Below, in pieces: positions 1 through 8,207 of a stretch of 64,000 bases of DNA; the stretch's first letter is position 1, and the number at the start of each line of letters is the position of its first letter. The notes beneath the pieces were generated by a model that saw only the letters and a list, made by a program, of their open reading frames with translations, did not search any database and was not told where the DNA came from. A program made the position numbers and the translations under genes. Source of the stretch: Paramesorhizobium deserti (lineage in GTDB: Bacteria > Pseudomonadota > Alphaproteobacteria > Rhizobiales > Rhizobiaceae); contig NZ_LNTU01000023.1 of assembly GCF_001558695.1 (NCBI RefSeq), positions 310,001-374,000 on the forward strand, read 5' to 3'.

Positions 1-255
1 GCCGCGCGCGGATTTGCCGGCGGCCGTCGAGCGCTCCGGTATCTTTTTAGGCTGCTTCGGCTTTCCCGCCTTTACCTTCTCCGCTTCGGCGCCGATTTCG
101 GCGGCCCAATCCGCGATCGAGCCGGACAGGGGCGTGCCTGTCAGCCCGGCCTGGGGCGCTTCGCCAAAACCGTCGGTCGCAAACGTCTCGTCGCTCTCCG
201 GACGGTCGTATTCGCCCGAGCGCGGCGCGGATGAATTTTTCGGTAATGATGCCAT
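1..255 (-). CDS. uvrB: UvrABC system protein B, N-terminal part (partial, runs off left edge)
   Basis: An open frame starts at an ATG at 255 and continues without a stop for 85 codons off the left edge. It carries the motif EAPQAGLTGTPLSGSIADW at about residues 32-50. From memory, this low-complexity extension precedes the helicase core of UvrB, the damage-verifying subunit of nucleotide excision repair, in rhizobia. The UvrB motor motifs themselves lie outside the window, so the identification rests only on this extension. No strong Shine-Dalgarno is seen before the ATG, and I see no GTTC-N7-GTTC SOS box in the short upstream gap. Confidence 0.65.
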   Translation of the reverse strand, partial: MASLPKNSSAPRSGEYDRPESDETFATDGFGEAPQAGLTGTPLSGSIADWAAEIGAEAEKVKAGKPKQPKKIPERSTAAGKSARG

Positions 256-289
256 GGCCGCAATATGGAGAGAGTCAGGAGAAATGAAA

Positions 290-319
290 AGGGCGCGGCG
301 GGGAAAACCTCTGCGCCCT
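290..319 (-). terminator. Rho-independent terminator after the SH3 gene
   Basis: A 7-bp G+C-rich stem (AGGGCGC at 290-296 with GCGCCCT at 313-319) is followed on the minus strand by TTTTCATTTCTC. It lies just past the stop of the SH3 protein gene and before the uvrB start. Confidence 0.7.
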
Positions 320-337
320 CTCATGCTGTATCGGCGT

Positions 338-361
338 CTCCTGACAGTATGTTGTCAGGAG
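338..361. promoter_or_regulatory. 9-bp perfect palindrome between the SH3 gene and uvrB
   Basis: CTCCTGACA (338-346) and TGTCAGGAG (353-361) form a perfect dyad around a 6-nt centre. It lies about 85 bp upstream of the uvrB start. It has no T-run, so it is more likely an operator than a terminator. The binding protein is unknown. Confidence 0.4.
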
Positions 362-380
362 GACATTTGCTTTGTCCGGG

Positions 381-914
381 TTAGCGCGGGCCATCCCAAT
401 TCGGCATGATGCGCCTGCTGCTGCGCCAGCGCGGCCGATCCCAGTCGCCGCGATCACGCCAGCTTGGCCGGTCGCGCCAACGTGGGCCATCCCAACGATC
501 ACGATGCCAATGCCGGCGATGCCAGCGGTCACGATAATATCCACGATCGCGATAATAATGCCGGTCGCTCAGTGCGGAGCCGATAATGGCGCCGGCGATC
601 AGCGGGATGCCGATTGCGGCGGCGCTGTTGCTGAAATCTCCGGAATATCCCGCCGATCCCTGACGGGTCGCGAGATAGCGTGAGGACGCCCAGCCGGACA
701 GGCCGCCATAGTACACATGGCACCAGCCATAACCAGCGGTACAGCCCCTGACATCCACCCGCGCGCCATTGGGAAGCGTGCCGATGGCGGCATATCGCGT
801 TCCCGGTCCGCTACGCACGTTCAAATCCGTGGTGACCAGTGCGGTTGCAGCCTGGGCTGAGCCGGCAGCAAACACACCTGTGGCCAGGACGATGGTTCTC
901 AAGAGTGATTTCAT
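381..914 (-). CDS. Secreted SH3-domain protein with Arg/Trp-rich tail
   Basis: The ATG at 914 (177 aa) is chosen because GGAG lies 8 nt upstream and a signal peptide begins there (residues 1-22, ending GSAQA). A bacterial SH3 (SH3b) domain follows at about residues 25-80, with the typical LNVRSGPG motif. Next come a hydrophobic Gly/Ala stretch at about 97-115 and a tail of repeated WRDR/HWHRDRW units rich in Arg, Trp, His and Asp. SH3b domains generally bind cell-wall or ligand peptides in the envelope. The basic tail suggests contact with peptidoglycan, LPS or nucleic acid, which is inference. The gene is monocistronic and ends in a good terminator. Confidence 0.8.
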   Translation of the reverse strand: MKSLLRTIVLATGVFAAGSAQAATALVTTDLNVRSGPGTRYAAIGTLPNGARVDVRGCTAGYGWCHVYYGGLSGWASSRYLATRQGSAGYSGDFSNSAAAIGIPLIAGAIIGSALSDRHYYRDRGYYRDRWHRRHWHRDRWDGPRWRDRPSWRDRGDWDRPRWRSSRRIMPNWDGPR

Positions 915-1001
915 GGATATGCTCCATGTTACAGACAATCCATCCCTCTGCACATGATAACGCCAAATGCGGGGTTTATGTTCCGGTCAGCCAGTAAAGG
1001 T

Positions 1002-2159
1002 TCAACGCGGCAGGTCGGTGGCGGCGGTGAGAATGCGTGCGGGAAGATAGAGCACCAGCGAGGCCGCGCCCTGGATAACAGAGGAGCCATCGGCAAGGAT
1101 GGCCTCGCCCGGCGTCGGGCCTTCGCCCTCCAGCGTGCGCTCGGTCAGTCCGCCCCTGCGCACGAGGGTCATCAGGGTCGGCGAACTGGCGAACACGTCA
1201 TGACTGCCGCCATCGACCGCGGACAGATCGAGCACGGCGATGCCGTTGTCCCTCAGCATCTGGATGCTGGAGCCGTCGCCGACGCGGGGATGGCCGCCGG
1301 TGATGCGCCCGGAGATGTTGAGCGCCTTGTCTTCCCTGGAAACCAGGACCGCGAAGGGACGGGGCAGTTTGCCGATATCCTTTACCTGCTCCTTGAACAC
1401 GTCGACATCGATATCGGGAGCCGCGAGCATGACGCCGGTCAGCCGGTCGAGCGGTGTGCGCTTGCCGGAGATGGCGAGGGTGCGCAGGGCCTCCATGACC
1501 ACCAGCGTGCCCATGGAATGGCCGACCAGCAGGATGCGCTTCGCTTTCGTCCGGCTGACGATCTCCAGCAGCTTGGCAAGCCCGTCGCGGGCGAAATTGG
1601 CGCTATCTCGGTCATAGGCGTAAAGCCCGAGAGAGCCGCCGGAGGGCCAGGCATAGTGGACGGCGACCGATTTGAAGCCGTAATCGTGGATGAACTGGGC
1701 CTCGCGGAAGGTGCTGTCGGCGAAATTATTGTTGTAGCCGTGCACGAAGATCAGGATTTCCTGCTCGTCGGCCGGGCGGGCGGCCAAGGCCGCGTTCAGC
1801 TTTTCGGTGAAAACCTTGCTGTTATCGTAAGGCTGGAAGGCGACAGCGGCGAAATACTTGGCGGGATTGGGCTTGTAGCCGGTTTTTTCGACGAGACCGT
1901 TCTTGTGGTTGGGCGGAATGCCAACATCGACGCGTGCGAAATTGAGCGTCGGCGAGCGCTTGGCATTATAGGGCAGGGACAGATTGTCGGAGCGTTGACG
2001 GCTGGTGGCGATATAGATCGGCACCACGGCCGCCGGCTTCGCTGCCGTATCGACCATGATGTCGCTGCTCGGCCCCAGCCACAGAACCGCGCGCGGCCCT
2101 CCGCATCCCGCCAACAGCAGTATCGCCAGCAAAAGCGCCGAAATTCGTGCAATCGTCAT
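1002..2159 (-). CDS. Alpha/beta hydrolase lipoprotein (DUF900 family)
   Basis: The start at 2159 (385 aa) gives a lipoprotein signal with lipobox LLAGC, Cys19 being the lipidated residue. The longer frame upstream of it looks like noise. The hydrolase core shows FVHGYNN at about 138-144 (oxyanion strand region) and a GHSMG nucleophile elbow at 213-217 with Ser215. These fit the DUF900/esterase-lipase family, of unknown substrate, presumably anchored in the outer or inner membrane facing the periplasm. It is transcribed away from the thioesterase gene, so the 275-bp gap between them holds two divergent promoters. Confidence 0.82.
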   Translation of the reverse strand: MTIARISALLLAILLLAGCGGPRAVLWLGPSSDIMVDTAAKPAAVVPIYIATSRQRSDNLSLPYNAKRSPTLNFARVDVGIPPNHKNGLVEKTGYKPNPAKYFAAVAFQPYDNSKVFTEKLNAALAARPADEQEILIFVHGYNNNFADSTFREAQFIHDYGFKSVAVHYAWPSGGSLGLYAYDRDSANFARDGLAKLLEIVSRTKAKRILLVGHSMGTLVVMEALRTLAISGKRTPLDRLTGVMLAAPDIDVDVFKEQVKDIGKLPRPFAVLVSREDKALNISGRITGGHPRVGDGSSIQMLRDNGIAVLDLSAVDGGSHDVFASSPTLMTLVRRGGLTERTLEGEGPTPGEAILADGSSVIQGAASLVLYLPARILTAATDLPR

Positions 2160-2434
2160 CAGGTGTCCCGGTGCCTTGCGGTCGTCAGTTTTGTCGTTGC
2201 GGCCGCCCAGCTGGGGCGAGTGCAAGCACAAAACCAGCAATCGCGCGGTGTCGCAACCGGATATCATTCCGATATCCACCGATAGATGTATGCCGATGGC
2301 GCAGTGTGGCCTTTGGCATACACCAATGAGGTTCAAGCCCAGGATTAAGCGCTTCTCAGCCGTTCTCTCCTGCATCATCATGGCCGTCAAGGGCGCGATT
2401 CTGATTGCCCGCTTCAGCGAAAGGACGACTGACG

Positions 2435-2839
2435 ATGACGGAAGAGGCCAATCCCATGGGGATGCTGACACTGCGCACCCAGGCGATGCCGCGCGACGCC
2501 AACGCGGCGGGCGATATTTTCGGTGGCTGGGTGATGGCGCAGATGGATTCCTCCTGCGGCATACGCGCGGCGGAGCGGGCGCAGGGACGTGTCGTGACCG
2601 CCGCCGTGAAGGAGATGTCCTTCGCCAAGCCGGTGAAGATCGGCGATACGCTCTGTGTCTATACCGATATCGTCCGCGTCGGGCGTACCTCGATCACGTT
2701 GAAGGTCGAGGCCTGGGCGCAGCGCTACCTGACCCTCAGGATGGAACTCGTGACCAGCGCGGAATTCGTCATGGTCGCCTTGGACAAGGACGGCAAGCCG
2801 ACGCCGGTGCCGCCGGCAACCGATATGCTGACGACCTGA
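2435..2839 (+). CDS. Acyl-CoA thioesterase, YciA-like hot-dog fold
   Basis: The ATG at 2435 follows AAGGACGA with good spacing and gives 134 aa, the usual length for YciA-type thioesterases. The motif RDANAAGDIFGGW (about 20-32) carries the catalytic Asp region of the single hot-dog domain. The later segments V-T-A-A-V-K-E-M-S-F and the G-D-T-L-C-V-Y-T strand are also typical. The family hydrolyses short- to long-chain acyl-CoA in the cytoplasm to recycle CoA. Specificity cannot be read from the sequence. It stands alone, diverging from the DUF900 hydrolase. Confidence 0.88.
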   Translation: MTEEANPMGMLTLRTQAMPRDANAAGDIFGGWVMAQMDSSCGIRAAERAQGRVVTAAVKEMSFAKPVKIGDTLCVYTDIVRVGRTSITLKVEAWAQRYLTLRMELVTSAEFVMVALDKDGKPTPVPPATDMLTT

Positions 2840-2875
2840 TTCAGCTTTTCCGATCAAGGCGCTGTTTTTGAATCC

Positions 2876-3643
2876 CTATCGGCAGGCGCGATAGCCGTTG
2901 CGCCGCTGCATGAGATCGAAATGGAAATGATCGCTATGCTCGCGATTGTAGCCCGGTCCGAGCACGGTGGTGAAATAATCGCAGGCATCGGCACGGACGC
3001 TGTTGAGAAGTCCACGCTCGCGGAAGGAGAACCAGCCTGGCTTGTGCACCTTCACAGCCTTGCCGTTGTTGAGCTTGATCCGAGTGACGTCGATCGCGTT
3101 GCCGCGCGAATGCTCGGACATCTTGGCGCCGCGCCGGTGGTTCATCGTGCGGCAGGAATAGCCGCCGGCATTGTAGATGGTGTCGACGCCGGAGAAATAG
3201 CGGAAGCGCGTCGACGGCACGAGGTCTCCCTTGACCCAGCGGGCGAAGGCTTCGGTCACGGCGCAGTTGAGCTTGGCGGCGGGCTTGAAGTCGATCGCAC
3301 CGCCCGCAAAGCCCGACACCAGAATGGGGTTATCGATGCGGCATGAACCACCGTCATTGATGGGCGGCAGTTCGGAGAAGACCACGCCGAGCCGTTTCAG
3401 CCGCTGCCGGCAGGCCGTCTCCTCGGAGGATTGCGTGTAGATGTTCTCGCCTGCGGTGACCGGGTTCTCGACCGGCGGCAGGAAACCGTAGCTCTGGTCT
3501 TCGTTGACCGGCGCTGAAAGGGACATGCCGACATCGGCCTCGGGGCGGCGAACCGTCTCGCGCGAGCAGGACGCGGTGAAGGCGGCGGCGCAGACGGCCA
3601 GAAGCGCGGCAAGGCGCCGGGATTGGGACAACGCGATACTCAT
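2876..3643 (-). CDS. Extensin-like C-terminal domain protein (LAS-type peptidase fold)
   Basis: The start at 3643 (255 aa) has GGAAG upstream and begins a signal peptide of about 25 residues. The segment ends TASC, a poor lipobox, so lipidation is doubtful. The mature protein matches the bacterial extensin-like family. It has several paired cysteines, SEHSRGNAIDV at 176-186 and HSDHFHFD at 236-243. The His/Asp pattern of these motifs is that of zinc LAS peptidases such as D-Ala-D-Ala carboxypeptidases. An envelope role in peptidoglycan or outer-membrane integrity is likely but not proven by sequence. Confidence 0.85.
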   Translation of the reverse strand: MSIALSQSRRLAALLAVCAAAFTASCSRETVRRPEADVGMSLSAPVNEDQSYGFLPPVENPVTAGENIYTQSSEETACRQRLKRLGVVFSELPPINDGGSCRIDNPILVSGFAGGAIDFKPAAKLNCAVTEAFARWVKGDLVPSTRFRYFSGVDTIYNAGGYSCRTMNHRRGAKMSEHSRGNAIDVTRIKLNNGKAVKVHKPGWFSFRERGLLNSVRADACDYFTTVLGPGYNREHSDHFHFDLMQRRNGYRACR

Positions 3644-3884
3644 GTCCGTTACTTCCATCTTGCGCCTCGAATGCCGGCGCATGATCACATTGATGGGGCG
3701 GGCGGGATCGACGATAGGCGGCAAGCGTAAAGGAAGAGTCAGCGCTGCCGTTAAGGGCTGTGACCGAAAAGCGGCGGCGCCGTGGAATCATCGCGGCGGA
3801 TGCTCCCTTCCTGATTTTCCCCCTTGCTTTTGCCGCCGCTCATCGTGCAATGGCGCCCGTTTTCTCATTTCTCGCAGGACGCCT

Positions 3885-4235
3885 ATGCGGGTGCTGTTAT
3901 CCCCCTCCATTCTACCCATCCTGATGCTGGTCGCCTCGAACGTCTTCATGACATTCGCCTGGTATGGGCATCTCAAATTCACCAAGGTGCCGCTGGTTGC
4001 CGTCATCCTCGTCAGCTGGGGCATCGCGCTGGTGGAATATTGCTTCGCCGTTCCCGCCAACCGGATGGGGCATGCGATCTATTCGACGGCGCAGTTGAAG
4101 ACGATCCAGGAGGTCATCACCCTGACCGTCTTCGTGGCGTTCTCGGTGTTCTATCTCAAGGAGCCGTTGACGTGGCAGCACCTGGTCGGCTTCGCGCTGA
4201 TCGCCTGCGGCGCGGCGCTGATCTTCAAGGCCTGA
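3885..4235 (+). CDS. DUF486 four-helix membrane protein
   Basis: The ATG at 3885 (116 aa) is preferred over the much longer upstream frame. It follows an AGGAC box and gives the standard DUF486 length. Four hydrophobic helices cover most of the protein, with F-A-W-Y-G-H-L-K-F after helix 1 and the conserved C-F-A-V-P-A-N-R-M-G-H between helices 2 and 3. DUF486 proteins resemble half-size drug/metabolite transporters and their substrate is unknown. The end overlaps the convergent EamA transporter gene by 11 bp, so the two transcripts are antisense at their tails. Confidence 0.88.
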   Translation: MRVLLSPSILPILMLVASNVFMTFAWYGHLKFTKVPLVAVILVSWGIALVEYCFAVPANRMGHAIYSTAQLKTIQEVITLTVFVAFSVFYLKEPLTWQHLVGFALIACGAALIFKA

Positions 4236-5121
4236 TTTTCAAGACGCGGCGCTCGCGCATCATCGGGACGAGTTCGACGGCGAGCATGGCGGCGAAGATC
4301 AGGGCGCAGCCGGCAAGGCCGGTGGAGGGCAGGCGCTCGCCAAGCAGGATGGCCCCGAAGAGGGCTGCGAAGAGCGCTTCCGAAGACAGGAAGATCGCGG
4401 CCTGTGGCGCCGTCGTGTAGCGCTGGCCCACGGCCTGCAGCGTGAAGGCGACGCCTGAGGAGAAGATGCCGGTGAAGAGGATTTCCGGCGCTGCGGCGCG
4501 CACGGCCGCCCAGTCGATGCCTTCCTGCGCCAGCCCGATGGCAAGCCCCAGGACTGCACAGAAGGCGAACTGAACCGCACAGAGGGTGAGCGGCCTGCCG
4601 GTGCGGTTGGCATAGCGCGTGATGAAGAGCACCTGCAGCGCCCAGAACAGGGCGCCGAGGATGACCATCCAGTCGCCCGGCGCCAGGGCATCGAGCGCTC
4701 CTCCGGAAAGCAGCCATATGCCGGTGAGCGCGGCGAGCGCGCAGGGCCAGATGATCGGGTGTGGCCAATTGCGGAACAGGATGATGCCGACGATCGGCAC
4801 GATCACCACGTAAAGCCCGGTCAGGAAGCCGGCATTGGTGACGGATGTGGTCATCATGCCAAACTGCTGCGCGGCGATGCCGGCGAACAACAGAAGACCG
4901 ATGAACAAAAAGCCGAAATGGTCGGAGGATTTGAGTGCCTTCGGCGCCTGCCGCGCTTCCCGCAGGGCAAGGGGAAGCACGGTCAGCGTTGCGAGGACGA
5001 AACGCAGGCCAATGAAGATCAGCGGTCCGATGCTGGCCATCGCCGTCGATTGCGCGACGAAGCCGAGACCCCAGATCGCACCGGCAAGGAGAAGAACCAG
5101 ATTGGCGCGGGTGCGCGGCAT
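4225..5121 (-). CDS. EamA/DMT family transporter
   Basis: The start at 5121 (298 aa) is chosen because GGAG sits 7 nt upstream and the N-terminus MPRTRANLVLLLAG runs straight into helix 1. About ten transmembrane segments form two EamA repeats, with G-A-I-W-G-L-G-F-V in helix 1 and L-G-A-L-F-W-A-L-Q-V in the second repeat. The family exports amino acids, sugars or other metabolites, but the substrate is not deducible here. It converges on the DUF486 gene, another DMT-related protein, with an 11-bp overlap. This adjacency may be functional or a coincidence. Confidence 0.88.
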   Translation of the reverse strand: MPRTRANLVLLLAGAIWGLGFVAQSTAMASIGPLIFIGLRFVLATLTVLPLALREARQAPKALKSSDHFGFLFIGLLLFAGIAAQQFGMMTTSVTNAGFLTGLYVVIVPIVGIILFRNWPHPIIWPCALAALTGIWLLSGGALDALAPGDWMVILGALFWALQVLFITRYANRTGRPLTLCAVQFAFCAVLGLAIGLAQEGIDWAAVRAAAPEILFTGIFSSGVAFTLQAVGQRYTTAPQAAIFLSSEALFAALFGAILLGERLPSTGLAGCALIFAAMLAVELVPMMRERRVLKIRP

Positions 5122-5291
5122 TTCGAACTCCATGGACAGCATTTGATGCGGTATTCCTTGTGAAGGAATACCGTCTGTTACCTTGTTTAGGCTAAATTGC
5201 TCCCGAGCCTTAGCCATTGCGAATCGCGCAGGCAAGTGCCGGGAGGGTAGGGCAGCTCTCGGAAGCTGCAGAAACAATCGAGGAGAGGCGA

Positions 5292-6359
5292 ATGATCCCG
5301 AATGAAATCAGGTTGATGCGCATTGTGCCGGTCGCGCTCCTCACCGCGGCTCTGGTGGCCGGCTCCGCTTTGCCGGCCTTTGCGACCTACAAGAAGGTGC
5401 GCGATATTTCGGTCAGTTGCAGCTTTGTCCAGACCTGTACGCTTTCCTCCTGGCAGAACAAGGTGCAGGGGCTTTACGCATTGTCAATTGAGCGCGCTGC
5501 CGGCCCCGAAACGCAGCCGGTGCTGGTGCTCGGCGCGGCGGAACTGGCGCCGCGCTCGACGGTCAGCATTTCGGTGGACGGCAGGCAGGTGCTGGATATC
5601 CCGGCCTCGTCCTTCAAGCAGAACAGCGAAGGGGGTGAATATCGTTATGCCGACCAGACAGATATGGCCAAGCTGATCGATGCGCTGAAGGCGGGGAGCA
5701 GGGCGGAGGTGCGTCTGCAGACCAAGGAAGGATCGTTGAAGGCCGATTTCTCGCTTGCCGGCTTTGTCGGCGGGCTCATCTTCATGGATGAGACGCAGGG
5801 ACGCGTCGGGACGGTGGACGCCCTGCAGGCGAAGGGCGACAAGCCGTCGGCGCCAGCACCCGAAGTTACTGCCATCGACAGTTTCGACAAGATACCAGAG
5901 CCGATCCGGGCAGTTTTCACCGGCGACGATACGGTCTGCGGCGGCGTCGATGCCGACCGGTTCGCTGCGGTGGGCGGCTTCGCGGCCAAGATCGGCGATC
6001 GCACCTTGCTCGGCCTGCCCTGCGGGGTCGGCGGCGCCTATAACCAGCCCTATGTATTCTATCAGGAGCAGGATGGGCGGGTGACGCCGGTTGCATTGCC
6101 GGTGATGGGCGACAAGGGCCCGACGACGACCGCTACCGCCTGGAATATCGACTGGGATCAGGCGAGCCGGACGCTGACGGCCTTCTTCAGGGGACGTGGG
6201 CTGGGCGATTGCGGTGTCTACAATGTATGGAAAGCGGAGGAAGGCGACGAGGACGGGATCACCTTCGTGCTGATGCAATCGCGCAGCAAGGGTGAATGCG
6301 ACGGCAATGACGGCGGCGGCCCGGCAAACTGGCCCGCCAACTGGCCGCTGAAGAAATGA
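5292..6359 (+). CDS. DUF1176 periplasmic protein
   Basis: The ATG at 5292 follows AGGAGAGG and gives 355 aa with a signal peptide of about 31 residues (ending LPAFA). The mature protein resembles DUF1176 proteins. These have an invasion-associated-locus-like beta domain in the first half, around the C-S-F-V-Q-T-C segment. The second half has further cysteine pairs (D-D-T-V-C-G-G, L-P-C-G, D-C-G-V-Y) and a W-K-A element. Its function is unknown and it is probably periplasmic and disulfide-bonded. The stop at 6357-6359 directly abuts the stop of the convergent sugar dehydrogenase gene, with no room for a separate terminator. Confidence 0.8.
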   Translation: MIPNEIRLMRIVPVALLTAALVAGSALPAFATYKKVRDISVSCSFVQTCTLSSWQNKVQGLYALSIERAAGPETQPVLVLGAAELAPRSTVSISVDGRQVLDIPASSFKQNSEGGEYRYADQTDMAKLIDALKAGSRAEVRLQTKEGSLKADFSLAGFVGGLIFMDETQGRVGTVDALQAKGDKPSAPAPEVTAIDSFDKIPEPIRAVFTGDDTVCGGVDADRFAAVGGFAAKIGDRTLLGLPCGVGGAYNQPYVFYQEQDGRVTPVALPVMGDKGPTTTATAWNIDWDQASRTLTAFFRGRGLGDCGVYNVWKAEEGDEDGITFVLMQSRSKGECDGNDGGGPANWPANWPLKK

Positions 6360-7496
6360 TCAGGCCCGCGATAGCCGAATGATCGGTGCGTTGCTGCTGT
6401 CGGGCAGCAGATAGATCGAACCGTCGGGGGCGACGCGCACGTCGCGGATGCGGCCGAACTCGTTCTGGAACATCCGCTCCTCGCTGACGATGCGGGCGTT
6501 GTCGTCGCGGTCGAGGCGTACCAGCATCTGATATTTCAGCGCGCCGGCCAGCAGATCACCTTTCCATTCCGGGAACATATCGCCGCTATAAACAGCAAAG
6601 CCGGAGGGCGCGATTGAGGGATCCCAGTAATAGAGCGGCTGTTCATAACCCTCGGCCGCCGTACCTACGCCGATCCTGGTGCCGGAATAGTGGCGGCCAT
6701 AGCCGATCTCCGGCCAGCCATAATTCTTACCGGCTTCGGGGCGATTGACCTCGTCGCCGCCGCGCGGGCCGTGCTCCGTGATCCAAAGCGCATTGGTGAG
6801 CGGATCCCATGCAGCGCCTTGCGGGTTGCGGTGTCCGGTCGACCAGATCTGCGGCAGCGCCTTGCCGCCATCGGCGAATGGATTGTCTCGGGGAACCGAA
6901 CCGTCGGCGTTGATCCGCAGCACCGATCCCGCTGGATCCTGCGGGTCCTGCGCCCGGTCCATATCGCCGCGCTCGCCGAAGGTGACGAACAGCGTGCCGT
7001 CTGGCGCGACGACGATGCGCGAGCCGAAATGCTGGCCGCGCGATGTCTTTTTCTTTGTCGAGAACAGCGTTTTCACATCGCGCAGACGTGCGGTTTCGCC
7101 GTCCTCCTCGAGGCGCGCACTGGCGATCGCCGTGCCTGCTCCGCCATTGCCGGGCTCGGAATAGGTGAAATAGATGATGCCGCTTTTTTCGAAATCCGGC
7201 GCCAGTGCGACATCGAGCAACCCGCCCTGGCCACTGTCCCAGACCTTCGGCACGCCTGATATGGGCTCGGAAAGCTCACCTTTGCGGACGATGCGCATGG
7301 TTCCGGCCTTTTCGGTGACCAGCAGTGCACCATCGGGAAGAAAGGCGAGGCTCCAGGGGGAGGCGAGGCCCGTTGCGACCGTCTCCGCCCTGATCCTTAC
7401 CTTTTCGGTGGCGATCTCCTGCGCGCCGGCAGATGAGAGGCCTGTAAACAGGATGGCGAAGAGGCTTGCAAGGGTAACGGTCGTTCTGTTCGTCAT
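6360..7496 (-). CDS. PQQ-dependent sugar dehydrogenase (soluble aldose dehydrogenase type)
   Basis: This 378-aa protein starts with a cleavable signal peptide (about 25 residues, ending SSAGAQ). It continues as a six-bladed beta propeller of the glucose/sorbosone dehydrogenase family. Visible signatures are L-P-D-G-A-L-L-V-T-E, the L-L-D-V-A-L-A-P-D-F blade, G-Q-H-F-G-S-R-I with the likely catalytic-base His, and G-H-R-N-P-Q-G-A-A-W-D for PQQ/Ca2+ binding. The enzyme would oxidise aldoses in the periplasm with PQQ as cofactor. No pqq biosynthesis genes lie in this window. It is transcribed divergently from greA. Confidence 0.87.
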   Translation of the reverse strand: MTNRTTVTLASLFAILFTGLSSAGAQEIATEKVRIRAETVATGLASPWSLAFLPDGALLVTEKAGTMRIVRKGELSEPISGVPKVWDSGQGGLLDVALAPDFEKSGIIYFTYSEPGNGGAGTAIASARLEEDGETARLRDVKTLFSTKKKTSRGQHFGSRIVVAPDGTLFVTFGERGDMDRAQDPQDPAGSVLRINADGSVPRDNPFADGGKALPQIWSTGHRNPQGAAWDPLTNALWITEHGPRGGDEVNRPEAGKNYGWPEIGYGRHYSGTRIGVGTAAEGYEQPLYYWDPSIAPSGFAVYSGDMFPEWKGDLLAGALKYQMLVRLDRDDNARIVSEERMFQNEFGRIRDVRVAPDGSIYLLPDSSNAPIIRLSRA

Positions 7497-7583
7497 GACC
7501 TGAATCTAGCGGGGCGGAGGCGGGCTTCAAGTCAATGCTGCGTGAACGGCTCGGCCAGGCTGCCCCAGAGGCATAGATTTTTT

Positions 7584-7615
7584 CTTCGTGAAATCGCCGC
7601 GATCGGTGCTATATT
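7584..7615 (+). promoter_or_regulatory. Putative greA promoter
   Basis: A good -10 element TATATT lies at 7610-7615. The -35 region around 7584-7592 (TTCGTGAAA) is weaker. Transcription would begin near 7621, before the leader terminator. Confidence 0.45.
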
Positions 7616-7632
7616 ACGAAGATAATGATTTG

Positions 7633-7672
7633 AACGGTTCCGAAGCTTTGCTCCGGGGGCCGTTTTCTTTTT
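7633..7672 (+). terminator. Leader terminator (attenuator) upstream of greA
   Basis: AACGGTTCC (7633-7641) pairs with GGGGCCGTT (7656-7664, two G-U pairs). The stem extends through AGC/GCT to a 3-nt loop and is followed by TTTTCTTTTT up to 7672. It sits between the -10 element and the greA start at 7725. The only upstream gene points the other way, so this must act on the greA leader itself and would release an RNA of about 50 nt. Confidence 0.65.
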
Positions 7673-7724
7673 GTGTCTCAATGCCCCTTGAATGGCGCAG
7701 CATAGGCAGAGGAAAGGACTGGGC

Positions 7725-8198
7725 ATGGAAAAGTTCCCGATGACTCAAGGCGGTTTCGACAAGCTCAAGGAAGAGCTTCGCTGGCGTCAACAGGAGGAAC
7801 GGCCGCGCATCATCGATGCAATTGCCGAGGCACGCGCGCATGGCGACCTCTCTGAAAATGCGGAATACCATGCCGCCAAGGAAGCGCAGAGCCTCAACGA
7901 GGGCCGCATCGGCGAGCTGGAGGATTTCGTAGCGCGCGCGGAGATCATCGACATTTCCAAGCTTTCAGGCGACAAGATCAAATTCGGCGCCACGGTGACC
8001 GTTGTCGACGAGGACACCGAAGAGGAAAAGGTCTACCAGATCGTCGGCGACCAGGAAGCCGATGTGAAGCAGGGCCGCATCTCCATTTCTTCGCCGATCG
8101 CGCGGGCACTGATCGGCAAGAGCGAGGGGGATACGATCGAGGTCAATGCCCCCGGCGGCTCGCGGTCGTATGAGATCGTCGGTCTTAGATACTCTTAA
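7725..8198 (+). CDS. greA: Transcription elongation factor GreA
   Basis: The ATG at 7725 follows AGGAAAGGA and gives 157 aa, the normal size. The N-terminal coiled coil carries the signature [18 protein letters not shown]. Its acidic tip enters the RNA polymerase secondary channel and stimulates cleavage of backtracked transcripts. The C-terminal FKBP-like domain ends in [12 protein letters not shown]. The gene is first in a likely operon with lpsB and a GT25 gene, 9 nt from the next start, and is preceded by a leader terminator. Confidence 0.97.
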   Translation: MEKFPMTQGGFDKLKEELRWRQQEERPRIIDAIAEARAHGDLSENAEYHAAKEAQSLNEGRIGELEDFVARAEIIDISKLSGDKIKFGATVTVVDEDTEEEKVYQIVGDQEADVKQGRISISSPIARALIGKSEGDTIEVNAPGGSRSYEIVGLRYS

Positions 8199-8207
8199 GC
8201 GGCAGGC

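Noticed and set aside
954-2285. 443-codon plus-strand frame opposite the DUF900 hydrolase
   Set aside because: Antisense shadow; the minus-strand protein has a lipobox and catalytic motif, the plus-strand one has none.
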